NCBI RefSeq assembly: GCF_022458985.1
Contig: NC_061782.1
Location: 19,152,172 to 19,216,171 of the forward strand
DNA length: 64,000 nt
Direction: 5' to 3'
From: Mugil cephalus
Taxonomy: Eukaryota; Chordata; Actinopteri; Mugiliformes; Mugilidae
Shown here in pieces: positions 44,278-57,545 of this stretch. The translations under genes were made by a program, and so were the position numbers. Below the pieces are notes generated by a model. The model was not told the origin of the DNA, did no database searches, and saw nothing but the letters and a program-made list of their open reading frames with translations. Numbering within the stretch: the stretch's first letter is position 1; each line of letters starts with the position of its first letter.

Positions 44278-47200
44278 GTAAGTACATATTTTATGTTTCT
44301 CCTCAGTCTTTTTCTTTGTTTGGTGTTTGTGTGTTTATGCAAGCATGCACATGAACGTATTCCCAGGGGAGTTCATTTTACCCATATCGCTCTCCAGCTT
44401 TTATCCTTGACACTACAAGTTTGGGTTAATCTCACGCTGTGTGCTGTTAGGGTTTGATTGACGGTTTGATGTAGGTGGTTTGATTCCATCTCTTTGAATG
44501 AGAGTGTGTCTCTTGTGTGCCTTCTACAGCAGTTTATCGTGTACTCATTCATCCCAACTACCTTCAGATGTCCTTTAGCAGAAAAGTGGGTTGCGGTCTT
44601 CTTATTGCTTCAGTCGACACTGATGAGTGGTTTGGGAGAAAGGAAAGAACATGACTCAAACAGGGATTTGCACATGCTCTATAATATAGAGCGGAGTGGC
44701 TTCACTTGAAACACAGCCTTGATTCTGACCTTCATTCTGTGAAGTAGTTTTGAAGCGTTACACTTGACTGAGTTTACTTACTTACTTTCTTATCACTATT
44801 CTGTGTTAATGCTCATGTATTTCAGCAATATAAATTCAGTGAGAGACCTATTTCAGCTTGACGTCCATGGCTGCTGTTCAGAGTCTACCACAGATGGAGT
44901 TGTTTTGTTTAAGCAATTCAACACTTGGTTTCAAATAGTTATAATTGATTTATAGCTTGCAAGGTTAATATTAATGCATGTGCGTGTTTTTAATTACCAA
45001 TATATTTTTTCATAATAAGTGACACTTATATAAGACATATTTGTCTTTGACTCCTCCTCTGCATTATAAAATATTGCAACTTAAAGCCTCTTTGGAAGCA
45101 TGTGATACAATGTGGGAAATATAAATCTATTTTAGCTGCACAGCCCTGCTTCACCCACAGTATACTTCCCTTTTAAGTCATTATGTACCACTTTCCGTTG
45201 AGATCCATCTTCACAGGCATGTGAGGGGTTAGCGAAAGGTCATGGGTTAGCATTAGCCAGCCAGATGGTTCCAAAGAAGTCAGGGTTAAAGGTGAACATC
45301 ATAGCTAGGGGCTACTTCGCTGCACAGTGGTATCAGACTATATAAGCCATGACAGAGCTCAGTGGCAACTCTCATTCCAAAATGCTGGATTTGTTAATCC
45401 CTTTCCTCTACAAGGAGACCAGACGATCAGTGCTTGTAGAGAAAAGTGAAAAAGAAGAGGTTTAGTCTGTGTCCCACCGGTCAAACACCGTGTCCACACT
45501 TGGTTGCTAAATTTCATTCCTGGATGGATGTTTTCTCCCTTACATAAGACATCTACTTTTAGTGTTCCTCTTTTCTCAATTTATCCCTGTCACCATTGCT
45601 CCTCCTTCCTTTTTTCCACCCTCCATCCCTCTGTTCTCCCAGCTGGAGTCATGCTTGGCCAGATGGGTAACTGAGTTCCTGACTTGGTCAGTGGATTAGC
45701 ACAGCCGGAGATGGGAGCATTGAGGAGGGGTGAGGAGGAAAAGGGGGGAGATGGTGGGTGGGAATGCCAGAGGTGGAGCGTGTGTGTGTGTATGTGTGTG
45801 TAAGGAGTGGAGAGCCACTAGCAAGGGCACCTCGCTCCTCAAACAATGGGCCAGCCATCTCCCTCCTGTTCTTCATCCCATGTTCGGGACTAGTAATGCG
45901 TGAGATCAATTAGGACTGGTTGAGAGGAGGCTCTGAAAGGCCCAGAGGTGACCCTGTCAGAGCTCTGGGGTATATTTTTCAGGGTGGGAGTCATAGAGAA
46001 AACCCTTCTAAATACACACACATTCTCACCTATGTGTGTCCCTCACAAAGAAATACAGCCGGGCACAATACTTGCAAAAATCTACTGCTACTCTGCTAAT
46101 AAACACATAGTCATGTCACCCACCATCACACCCTCTCCACCTTTCCTGCTGTCTTGATAATCCCCTACCCCTGAGGTGTGGACAAGCCCAAATCCTAGGG
46201 GTCCTTGTCCTCCTGAATAGCGGGCTAAAAAGCCTGGCTGGATTAGCCCTGTGCTTCCAAAATGTGTGGACTCAGCTTAAAACTGCTACCCCCTCTCAGC
46301 ATGACTTTCTCCTGGCTATTGTGTTTGCCCCACAACTGTGCATGTACACGAACAATATGTTGTTTCTTAAGGTGAAGATAAGCCAGAGTCAATGGTTTCA
46401 TTTCAGGACCAGAGGAGGAGGCAAAGCGCCTCAATGCAGACTGAAGGAAATGGAGAGGGGATGTTAGACATGACATCATACTGAGAAGACTAAATGAACC
46501 GAAAACCAAATGAAGCCTTTAATGACTTTTCTTAGGAACTGAGCCACCACCCAAGATTTTAAGACTTCAGTAAACTGTAAAGAAATGTTGTACTACTAAA
46601 TGGAGAAATCAGATCAGTTCATTCCTAGGTTTTTAAAAATCAGTTTGTGCACATTGGGTTTGAGTTGGTTTTTCACAAGTCTCTTTTGGGTTGGGGTCAT
46701 CGTTTTGTGCCTCTGGAGTCGTCTTCTTGGAGGTACCCAAGTATCTTACAGAAGCAACACATTGACCAGGCGACAGGTGACCTGCGCTTCTAATTTCTAA
46801 TTGAACGAGGATTAAAGAACCCCCTCTTGTGGTCATCCAGAAGTCATGAAGCTGCAGTTACATTTGTAACTCGTTTTGCGTTTTCATTGAACATCCCAGC
46901 CTATTTTTAGGTTGGATCTGGTCACTTTGAACTATTTGGACTCTGAACCTACGACCTTCCTGATTCTTTAGCTGCCGGTTGGGGGTTTGCAGTTGTATGA
47001 AAGCTCTGTACAGGGATCGTTTGGGGTTTGGGGAGTGCTTGTTTCCTGCTAGGGGTCAGGATTTCTGCACACAATACAGGCCCCTTGGGGTCGGGTAACT
47101 AAGAATGCATCAGGATCAGGATGTGTAGATGTGTGATTGAGCAGGGCTTAGGTGGAGCTTGTTGACGTTGCGAGTTTTGGTAAGAGGGCTCGTTGGGCTG

Positions 47201-47569
47201 TCTGGTTACTTGCTGGGTTCATGTTTCAGGCAAAGGTCACAGCGGCGGTCTAGTGTGCACACATGCGCGCACAAACGCACAACTTGTCCTTGCAAATGCG
47301 TATGTATGTGTGTGTACTTTTATTACTCAATATATTTACAAAGTCACATTGTGGCGACTCACCTCTGTTTTAGGGATTAAAACCAAGACACCACAAAGGG
47401 AATAACTGAGTGAAGACTTTGTCAGCCAGTGTAATGTTATGTGTAGGTTAGGATTTGTCAGATAGTGGCTGTGGTTATGTTTAGTGTTAGAGTATGTGTG
47501 CAAGCAACGGAAGTAATTCAATGTAATGTCCTCTGAAGTGATGCAAACGTGACAGTGTGTTTGTGTGCC

Positions 47570-47710
47570 TGCGTGTAATCAAGAGCCAAGCATCTTAATG
47601 AAGCCTAATAGAGCCTTCTCCACTACAGCTGTCAGCGCCTGAATGGCTACTAGCCTTTCAGCCTCTCAGTCATCCCTATTATCTCCCACAGTTCTCACCT
47701 ATCACCCCCG
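47570..47710. promoter_or_regulatory. Possible conserved non-coding element
   Basis: A mixed-composition island without simple repeats between TG-rich stretches, with CTTAATGAAGCCTAATAGAG (about 47592-47612). It is non-coding. Judged by eye only. Confidence 0.25.
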
Positions 47711-48084
47711 CTGGTAAATACTATAAGCCATGAATGTTTGAGTGTCGCGAGGGAGGGCAGCGGGGAGCCAGTCACGTCTGTGTGCGTGCATCCGATGTTT
47801 GTGCTGGTATGTTTGTGACAGGAGGATGTAAAGATAAGAGGGGTATCGGATACATAGCGTACGAGACGCATGGATCATCACATCACTGTATGTCACAGCC
47901 TCACGTTCTGGTTACTTTCTGCTCAAGTGCTGGACAGGTGTGTGCGCACATGTGTTTTCTGTATCCAGAGGATCCATCACGGCCGTGTATGCCGCGTTTA
48001 ATGTGCTGTACTAGTGTCTGAGTGTTCTTAGCGACTGCGTGTGCACATTTGAACGTGTGTGTGCGCGTGTTGTAATAGGTGCCC

Positions 48085-48209
48085 CCCGTAGCCTCCCCTT
48101 GTGCCAGGCCTTTAGCGGAACCCTGTTTGCATAATTATGCTAATTCATTGTGCCATAGTGCTAATTAGACCTTGTTAGACAATAGCGCTAGACTGGGAGC
48201 TGGCAGGAG

Positions 48210-48212
<3 letters not shown>
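48085..48212. promoter_or_regulatory. Possible enhancer core with POU/homeodomain palindrome
   Basis: A perfect 12-bp palindrome GCATAATTATGC lies at 48129-48140 within TTTGCATAATTATGCTAAT, which reads as two facing octamer-like sites. CTAATTAGAC follows near 48161-48170. The island ends abruptly at a CA array. It is non-coding. Confidence 0.35.

Positions 48213-48254
<42 letters not shown>
48213..48254. repeat. (CA)n microsatellite
   Basis: About 42 bp of CA. Confidence 0.95.
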
Positions 48255-48257
<3 letters not shown>

Positions 48258-48877
48258 CGCTCAGACTGTTGTGTCAATGACAAGGTTTGTGGTCCCCCTC
48301 TGCGCTGTTTATAACATGCTCTCTATAGAAATTGTTCTCGACTGGTGCGCTCTGGACAGAGCTCAGGTGTCTCTTAGGATTTTGATTTGCGCTAATGGAA
48401 CAAAAATCAATGTGCGACAAGAATACTACACAAGCTTCCTTAGAATGTCATACAATTGGTCCGTGCCCCTATTCTCATTCTCTCTCATTTCTCAGACATG
48501 TTGTTAATTGCTCCTTTGCCCACAGTTTATTCTGTTTTCCTAAGCTCCACTTATGTTATTATCATGCGCTGTGACTTTAATGAATAATATGCATGGTGTG
48601 TTTATGAGTCGATCCAGGGCACAAGCCTTGAGATAAAATTTTGAAGGACGTTTATTTAACACTGAAATTCACACTTTAGTTTTAAAATGATCCCAACAAG
48701 TTAAATAAGTAAAACAGATATTGATTCAAGTTCTCTGGAATGCAGTTCTACTGTGTATATTAATTTTTATTCATTTAAAAACAGATAACCCCGACTAGGT
48801 GTCACTAACATGGTTGAGGGGAAACTGTACAGATGGCTTAAGTTGTTGGAAATAATAAGTACCTGGTTCCTGTTTTA

Positions 48878-48908
48878 AATAATAATAATAAAAAATAATA
48901 ATAATAAA
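48878..48908. repeat. (AAT)n microsatellite
   Basis: Imperfect AAT trinucleotide array. Confidence 0.85.
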
Positions 48909-51900
48909 AGAAACGACAAATACGTTTCAATACTGGAGTATCAGCTGTTCCTCCTGGGGTCCAACATACATAGAACATACTCATAAAAAATTACACATAA
49001 CAAAACAAAAACTAGACAACAACAGCTCCCTAATTAATAAATGAAACACATAGGAAAATCTAATGGCCAGCATTTAACAGATATTACAGATTTACAAGTC
49101 CTTTAACTCAAATTTTATTCCATACTTCAGTACTACCTTAAATGATATAATATTAATACACAAATCATCACATTCATAAACATAATTTAACATCTGAAAT
49201 GACCTCCTTGTATTTTGACCATTTGTACACACATTAATTCCAAAAAGGGTATACACTGACTGCAATTATATGTTAATTAATTAGATACTAAACGACACAG
49301 TTTTAACTGCATTTTAATGGATGTGGTCCGTGTTATCATTGGAAACGTTTTAATCTCCAATAAACAATAATAAAGAAAGAAATAGTTCGGTTGTATGTTT
49401 CAAATGTATTATTCCCAACACAATTAAATGCCGTCATGTATGATGTTTGCTACTTTTGCGTGTTTGGTAGAGTTGGCGAAAAATGACAGACGGAAAACGC
49501 TCCAACTGTTGTTCAGAGCATTTTTAGCCATTGCCACAGTAATTGTTTCTAGGTCTATAATTTAACCGCTAAACACAAAAAGACAGTCACACAGTAAGTG
49601 GATGTGGCTTTTAAAGTGTGCATGCTCGTGTGTGTGTCACTGTGCGGTGTAGGAGTGGGGGTTGGAGGTATTGTAAGCAAGACTTGAGTGGCTTGAGGGC
49701 ACATTGAAAGAGTTGCCGGTTGACTTAATTGAAAGTAATTGATTTTTGCTTCTGCTGCCTTGTCTCCTCCATCCGTTCACTGGAGGGAACAAGAAACAGG
49801 GACTTGCCCGAAGTACTGTTGGGTGTTAGGAGCTTCTGGACACTCGAGAAGTAAACACTGTATCTAAACACAAGTTGATGCTAATGTGTAGATGTAGACA
49901 TGGATGTGTGTGTACGTGCATGGATTCGAATGCACATGCACGCAGAAGTTCCCTGCAGTTAACCGTCATTATGACTTTGAGCACAATCGGGATTGAAGGT
50001 GAACTGTTGTGTGTAGCCTTGGAGTCCTTTCCCATTATAGCCGGTGGTGTATTATGTGAATGTGTGCGTCACATCGAAGAGTTTATGTGTGTGCGCGTGT
50101 GCGTGTGTGTCCAGATGCATGCGCACTTGTGCACTATTACCAGTAAGCGGTGGGGGATTAAGTTCAGGAAATGAGTAGAGCGTTAAAGGGTGCTTCCCTG
50201 CCCAGTGCTCTTGCATTGTCACCACTGCTAATACTCAGCTAATTACAAGGACATACTTTAACAGCAAGCTCAGCCCGTAACCCTCATGTCTCTCCACTTC
50301 ATTCGTTCCTTTTCTTGGGTTACCCCCTCACCCTAGAATTAGGGGATGAAATGAAAGAAAGGGAAAAAAAGAAAGAGTAATAACAGGTCGCTCTCCTCCC
50401 TAAAAGCTCACCCTCCCTCTGGACGGATACAATTATTGGATTTTTCTCCATTTAAGTCACCCAACCCCTATATGCCCCTCCTGGCAATGTCCCCTATGGT
50501 GCCTAAGCTTAGCATACACTGGCCCCACCAACCATGTAACACACACACAAAGAAAAGATGTGTGAGATGTGAGTGTGTATAATATCGCTGAGCTGCTTAA
50601 CAGTTGGAACATAATGAACCATATCACCAACGTATATGTTTTTCTTCACTATGCCATATGATATTTATTCATGCATCACGATTTTTGTCCATTATGAGAT
50701 CTTGCCCTTAGAGAACAAAGAAGTGATCCACTTGTGTTATTAATGCCTGTTTAGAAAAGGTATTTATGCTTTATTAGTTGCCAGCTCGTGGCAGAAGTTC
50801 TTTCTTTTTTCACTTTTTCACCCCAAAAATGTTTTATTGTACTTAGAGTAATACATTTCAATCGGTAGTCAATCATTGTGATTTATTCAAAGCTATAAAC
50901 CTTCAAAGATATATTATTTGCTTTGATTATACCTACGTATAGTTTTTATTTTTGATTGCAGACTTCCAGGCTGTTTCTGGTATAGAATTTTTACATCAGC
51001 CTTTGATATTATTGCCTGCAGTCACAATGATGAATGCCCCCTTGGGCGTAACTCTGCGATAGTACATGAGAGTGGAGCAAATTTACTCAATGTTGCAACA
51101 AAATGTGACTTCCTAAAATGATGCATGCACATACAGCAATGCAAAATATTATTATATATTCTTGTGCCAGCTGTACAGCTGCATATGTTGTTTGTCAAAG
51201 TGCATTGTGTCTGTACCATAAATGTATGGGGCGCAAACATAAATGTGATGAGCACGCTACCATTAGAGAGCTAAGTAATTGGTGTATGGTATTTAATTTG
51301 GCTCTCCTCCCTCTTGTGACTATCAAGTGCACCACTGTGTATTCGCAAAAGCACAAGTGCACGAGTGTGAGCGCGTTTGTTTATGCATGTGCAAGTCTGT
51401 GTGCGAGCATCCCTAATGATGTTTTAAAACAAATAGATGATTAATGTGATTAGTGTGCTGGCTGGGGAGTGGATGCAGCCATGGTAAATGGCGACATGGC
51501 CATATGGGAATAAGCTTTGGCTCAGCTCCAAGCTCTCGGTTTGTGTTGTTGTTTTACAGGGTTCCCTTACTCTGGATTGCTTTCACAACTTTCACCTAAT
51601 GAAATATTAGACAGACGGCTTTTTCCATAGTTTTTCCATACATAAATTGTTTCCCCACAAAATGTTTTATGCTCATCTTTGCCAGACCTATAGATTATTT
51701 TGATCAGAAAATAGTTGTTAGCAATAGAACAAAATAAACCTTATTAAGAACAACAGCCTATTTTTTTTAATCTCCGGGAACTTGGCCTAGCATTTGGTTC
51801 TTAGGCTGTGTTTCCTTTGCACACTCTCTTGAGCTAAATCCCGTTTTTCTCTTGATTATTGATTACAATGGTAAATTGATATGTATGATATATTTTAAAG

Positions 51901-51939
51901 GTCACTGGAGGTATGAAGAGTTACTGATAACAGTAACAA

Positions 51940-52290
51940 ATCAAGCCAGCACATGGGAGTTATTAGCGCTCGAAAGTATTTCGTGAAAAGGCGCTAATAG
52001 AGAGGTGGAGCAGCTGCTTGTCAGCCTTCAGCCTGTCAACATGGCTTTGCCGAAACTGCTAATGTGTATGTTACTTAGCTAAAGAGCCATTAACTTGCGT
52101 TGTGACTCACCATACAGCTTTAATGCACAAACTGCTAAAGTCAGTTGTTCGTTCTGTCAGTCTCTCTCTGTCTGGAGACTCTCTAAATAGTCCCACAGGG
52201 GCCTTTAGCTGTCAGTTGGCTGTGCTAACGCTAAAGTAGGTGTTGACGCTAATGGGTGTGCTCCATGCTAATGTGAGCTAGTGTAGGCCT
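51940..52290. promoter_or_regulatory. Possible conserved non-coding element
   Basis: A block of about 350 bp of balanced composition with repeated GCTAAT/GCTAA motifs (near 51991, 52057, 52076, 52224, 52248 and 52267). No coding frame and no repeat family. Judged by eye only. Confidence 0.3.
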
Positions 52291-54689
52291 CTGAGGACAA
52301 AATTAACTGATTTTCAAGTGTCCCCCTGAGAGACTCCCCCGATCACTAACTAGCTGGGGCAGCTCTCCAGGGCTCCAGGCTGAAGAGACAGAAGCTTTCG
52401 TGGCTATGCTAACTTCTAGCAGCCATATTATGCTGTAGTTTTTCTTTTACTGCAGGATGAGACGAAGCTTGTCTGTGATGACATAAGGCCTTTGAGAAAG
52501 TTTGACAGACTAAACAATTAAGACTGTGCCAGCAAAACATATCTTAGTGGTTTCAGTATCATTATTAATCCCTGCAACTTCAGTTTTTAGAATTACAATT
52601 TTTTTAACATTCTTTAATGAATTCATATACAACTTTCAATTAGTTTTACGTTCACTTTACATATTCTCACTCGTTCTTTCTGTATTGCATGCTGACACAT
52701 GCGCGCACACACTCACACACACAAACACTTACCTTTCTCTTACCCGCTCCCTATCTGTCCACAGCAGGCCATGGCGCCACAGACCTTTGTGTCTGCCCAC
52801 TGAGGCTGAAATATACTCTCTCTGACGCTCTCTCTTTCCCTGTTGTTCACATGTGAAAAGAGGGAGGAGAATGAGAGACATTAGATGAATGCAGTGACTG
52901 AGCTGTGGAAATGGAGAAGTCTCGTCATAATTTGTGAGACCCTGGACTGTACAGCAGTTGCCTTGCACAATACTGTAAGATAAATAAAAAAGAAACTCTC
53001 CTGGCCTGGCAGTGATTTTAAATTGGCCTATATGAGTCATAATCTGTATTAAACAAATATCATATGACATTATTTATTCATTTTTTAATTTTTTTTTGCA
53101 ATATGTAGTGTAATTTAGTGTAGTTGCAAGTCCTGATAGGTCCTACCATTGAATGGTATCAATTAGGTGAGGGACCCAAAATGATTTCCATCAAATGGGC
53201 CTATGCCAGAGTACACAGGAAAGACAACCTGGAGTAATGAGAAGACGATGACAAATCTAGTTAAGGAGGAATTTGTAGAAAGTACTGGTTTCAGTCAGCA
53301 CCTGCATCAACATCTGGATGGATATTCTGTATCTCACCAAAAAACAGCCACGTCATTTTCAGCTTGAATTTTACGTGTGTTATCTTGGTGTAATTTCTTT
53401 ACATTAGAAACCCCAGCTATTTTAACATGACATTGTTTTATACACTGTAATGCCAACACCCGCTGTACCTGGCTTATAACGTCAAACACAGTCTTCAACT
53501 TAACCTCAATTTATTTGAGTTGTTTTTCGTTAAATGTTTTGCTTTTAAAAGATGTTTGCCCAAATGATGTTTATAAAATGAATTTTGATTGATTTACACT
53601 GATTTAATTTAAAGACAACATGAAATCTTCATAAAATAGTGTGAAATAGACACAGGACTATTTTATTTATTTCTTTTTTTAAAATAAAAAAGCACCACAT
53701 AAATTAATGAATAGATCCATTAGATACATTTAATAGATTTTTTCATTTTGTGAAAGTCACTCAAAAATTAAAAATGAATATTAAATTTAAACAATCCAGC
53801 TTCATTTAAATAGTGCCCTTTTTGTTCTGCTTCTTTTTCCCCACAGGCCTCACAGGCCTGTAATACCATTAGATATTTTTTATACTTTATGCATGGATTC
53901 TGTTGCAAGATTACTCTGACCATTATTTGGAACCAAGTTATTTGGAACCGCATACATACATACGCATACAAATTGAGAAATCTTTTTTTTTTTTTCAGTC
54001 GAGGTAAATTAAACAAATTTCAATACGCACCATACCGAAAGATTTGCATTATTTTGGATTAGCTTGAAAATGATTAATTGATGAAGACGTTGGTACTTTT
54101 TATTGATAACAGTTGAATAAAAAAAATCACAATTTTGTGCTTACTTAATAACTACTGATTTTATTTTTTATAATTTTAATTTTCGCTTTTAGGACAACAG
54201 GCAACTTTATAGAGGTTATCTTAGACTCAACTGTGAGGCGCTTTTGTTTATTAAGTGAAACATTACATATAAAATAATAAGTGATTAATAAATTAATGTA
54301 TACATTTGCTACTATTCCCCAGTCAGCAGTGGTAAATAACTTTAAAAAACATCTAAATACAAGGTTGAGTTGTTTCTGAAGTAAGGAACTGCCAACGACT
54401 GTTAAAAGTAAGGTGTTTCAGTCCTGCACAGCAGAGTCGCAGCTACAGGTTCTAATTTTCTCGTCCCGCTAGTAACATCTTCCCTCACTGATTCATTGCT
54501 TTCCACCCTCTCTGCTGTGCTTCTTGCCTCCCTCGCTGCCTTCCTCTCACTCTCTCCACCCACCAGTGATTGCACAATCTTCCCATCACCACCACAATCA
54601 TAACAGCCCAAATTCAGTGCCAGTGTGTAGCCGCCGCACACACGGGCACACGTGTCCTAGAGGAGAAATACAGTTGGAGCTTTTATGCT

Positions 54690-54807
54690 GCTTTCCCAAG
54701 TGGCTGTTTTTCGAGCGCAGCCACAATGGAGGGCCTAATGTGGATTTGTTTAGAGGGCTGGTTAATTGGAGTAGGATGCTCTAATTGCACCTCTTTCGCG
54801 GCGCGCA

Positions 54808-54809
<2 letters not shown>
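54690..54809. promoter_or_regulatory. Possible conserved non-coding element
   Basis: A balanced-composition island with GGCCTAATG, GGTTAATTGG and CTCTAATTGCAC (about 54731-54790), cut off on the right by a TG array. It is non-coding. Confidence 0.3.

Positions 54810-54870
<61 letters not shown>
54810..54870. repeat. (TG)n microsatellite
   Basis: About 61 bp of uninterrupted TG. Confidence 0.95.
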
Positions 54871-54871
<1 letters not shown>

Positions 54872-55639
54872 ACCTGGCCTTTGTTTGGACTGTGTGTGGG
54901 AAAACATTTGCTCAGCTATAGCTACACTACACAAACACTATAACCTACATAGCACGCACATAAAGGGTGTAAAGTGCTTAAGTACAGAGCTGGAGTGAAG
55001 CAAATAGGGAGATGATACATAAACAGCCCATCTTGTAATAAGCCACTGTATGTGCACAGCCCCCATTTACTGTATGCTCATCCATACAGTGCTCGTCTCC
55101 ATTCCTTTTCGACAGTGTTGTCCCCCAGTGGGGGGTGCTCTAAGTCTTTGTATGACTCTGCCATAGTTACTTGCGTTTGCGTGAGTCAGTTTTAGCGTCT
55201 GTGCTTCCATATCACAGTCACTGTTGCACTTTTTAAAGACTTCTTTAGTCAGTTTGTTTGATTTAGTGAGAAAAAAGGTTCATAAACGAATGGGTGAATA
55301 TAATTAATGAAGGTGCTTCTATAAGGCACTGGGGCGTCAGTGGATTTCAACCCATGGGAGGTTTAAGAGCAACATATCTGCTACAAAATGTTTTAAAAAA
55401 AAATGTAAATAAAAACAGAAGACAAAAACAAATGTAGCATATTATTTCAAATGAAAAGTTTTAAGATAATTCCTTCCACCGAGTCACCTCTTCCTCAATC
55501 ATCCAGTCTCATCTCTGTCAGTGTGTCCCTCCTTTCGACTTTCCCTCTTTACTTTCGGGTCTGTCCAGCTCTTTTTCAATCTCAGCTCACCATCCACTTA
55601 TGATGATCGTGTGTCTGTGTGCGCGCCTCTGTGTGAGTG

Positions 55640-55725
55640 AAAACACATGGTGTGCCCTAAGTGGGCCACAGGCCTAAAGCTAATCAATGGTCGTCATTTA
55701 AGCCCATTCTCGTCCTGCCAAAACA
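55640..55725. promoter_or_regulatory. Possible conserved non-coding element
   Basis: A short unique island with AAAGCTAATCAATGGTCGTC and ATTTAAGCCC, flanked by TG- and CA-rich DNA. TAATCAATGG resembles a PBX/HOX or homeodomain site. Judged by eye only. Confidence 0.25.
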
Positions 55726-56324
55726 CACACATGCATACACACCACAGCGCTTTGCTGATCAATTGAAAATAAGTGTCATTCACTTTTGCTTGCCTGCTAA
55801 AGGACATGGACGGAGCCGGGAGGGTTCTTTGTGTCCTTGTGTATTTATTTTTCATTGGTGGGCATTATAAGACAAGAGAGTGATCTCTTTTGTCGGCGAA
55901 AACATATGCGTTTGCTCTTCTGTGTGTCCCTGCGTGTGTGTGTATATTCGTGTGTGTGTTTGCAGGGTCAGTCTAAATGGAGATGTATTATTAGTAACCA
56001 TTCTGAGTGTGGTCACCGCAGTTCTCTAGCAAGGCAATCAGATCACTTAAGAGGCTACTTGGTCTATGGTCTGTGGCCTAAAGCCTCCTGTCTCTCCTTG
56101 TATGTCTCTCTCTGTCTCTCGATCCTTTAATGCCCCTCTCCGGCGCACACAAAGACCCCAGCAGCAATGGCCATCACCCCTTATCTTCTCTATCCTCACT
56201 ACTCTGCCACTTCTCCTCTCCGCCAATCCTGTCCTTTACCTCCATGGGCGAAAAGGGACAAGGTCATGAAGATAAACGCAGAAAAGTGAAAGTGGAGGAG
56301 AGAGCGAGACAGGGAGAGCTGAAA

Positions 56325-56465
56325 TGAACCATCTCATTTGGACATTAGCCTCTGGGCAGCCGCGGTGAGAGGCTAGCTAGCCTAGCGGATAATGCCCAAT
56401 TGTGTATGAGGCATTATTTAGCTTCGGTTAGCCGGCTCCTTTGACGAGCTATTACTGGAAAGAAA
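56325..56465. promoter_or_regulatory. Possible conserved non-coding element
   Basis: A unique island with GGATAATGCCCAATTGTG and GCATTATTTAGC, plus a palindromic GCTAGCTAGC-type stretch near 56372. It is flanked by low-complexity DNA and non-coding. Confidence 0.25.
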
Positions 56466-57354
56466 GGAGTCCGGGGTAACGCACGGCTCCTCGGGTGTGT
56501 GTGTGCGCATGTGTATGCATGTCTTTCCGTGTGTCTTTGTGAGACAGGTGGATAACTGCCCCTTGGACCCAGTGGCATAGACATTGCTTTACTTACACAT
56601 CGCTGGTGCATGCAACACACACGCATACACAGATACATTCTAATGCATGGGAGTCTTGACAGCATGCCCGGCGCACCGCTTCCACCCATGCGTGCGCAGT
56701 GATGGACAACAGTACCACAGAGTCAGCTCTTTGTGCCGCATATGAACCGTGTTCACTTGAGTAGGCTGTTTAGTGAAAGGTCTCTTAACCCCGATGTCAC
56801 TGAGGAGGTTGATAGTGAAACCTTTGAATGTGTTCCCAGGCACACGAGCTGCAGCGTGCAACGAAAGATAAACATAGTAAAGAAATCCGTTTGCAACAAA
56901 ATATTTAATTCCTTGTGGTTTTGGGTTTGTTTTCATCCTGTTTTTTTCTGGATCTGTTTTGCAAAAATATCTTTACCAAAGAGTCAGATGGTTAAGTTAT
57001 TTTGCATCCATATGTCCAACAAGTCTAAAGCAGGTTTAGTTAATCTGTATGCTAACAAGGCGAGACACATATTGATATTGAGGATGCAGTCAAAATGGCC
57101 GCGTGGGTTATTTTTTGCTCCCAACTTGTAACCACTTGAAGACGAAGGATTGCGGACGAACTTATTGACATTGGTCAACCGCCGTAAGTGTGACTGATTG
57201 ATGTAGCCTCATTGTGCAAAGACATTAATCGCGCGGTTCAAAGGATGTCATGTTGTCCTAACTTGCTTTGTCGTTGATTAGGTATCGACACTGCATCTGG
57301 ATGCTGTGGTTTGTAGTGCTTTTGAATTGTCTTGTGTCGTATTGACACATTTTA

Positions 57355-57545
57355 GGCAGTGGACTAGGCGAAATAATGTAAAACACTCTTTAATTCACTA
57401 CAGATATACAGCACCGCTCTAAAATGAACATACAGCTCAGTTATCCCCTTTCTCTCTTTTTTCCCAACATAAACTGAACAGTATACGAGTCGTGGGGAGG
57501 GACTGTTATATCACAACACATTTGTTTTCACTGGTGTACATGATG
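57355..57545 (+). mobile_element. Diverged MITE copy in camkmt intron 3
   Basis: It contains a GCAGTGGACTAGGCGAAATAA start similar to the 40437 copy, a CTCTAAAATGAACA block, an AACATAAACTGAACAGTA block and a GTTTTCACTGGTGTACAT end. This is the most diverged copy of the family in the window. Confidence 0.4.

Noticed and set aside
44521..44709. A CTACAG acceptor and following open frame as camkmt exon 4
   Set aside because: The sequence does not resemble the expected continuation after FDNTGNV and no phase-compatible match is seen.
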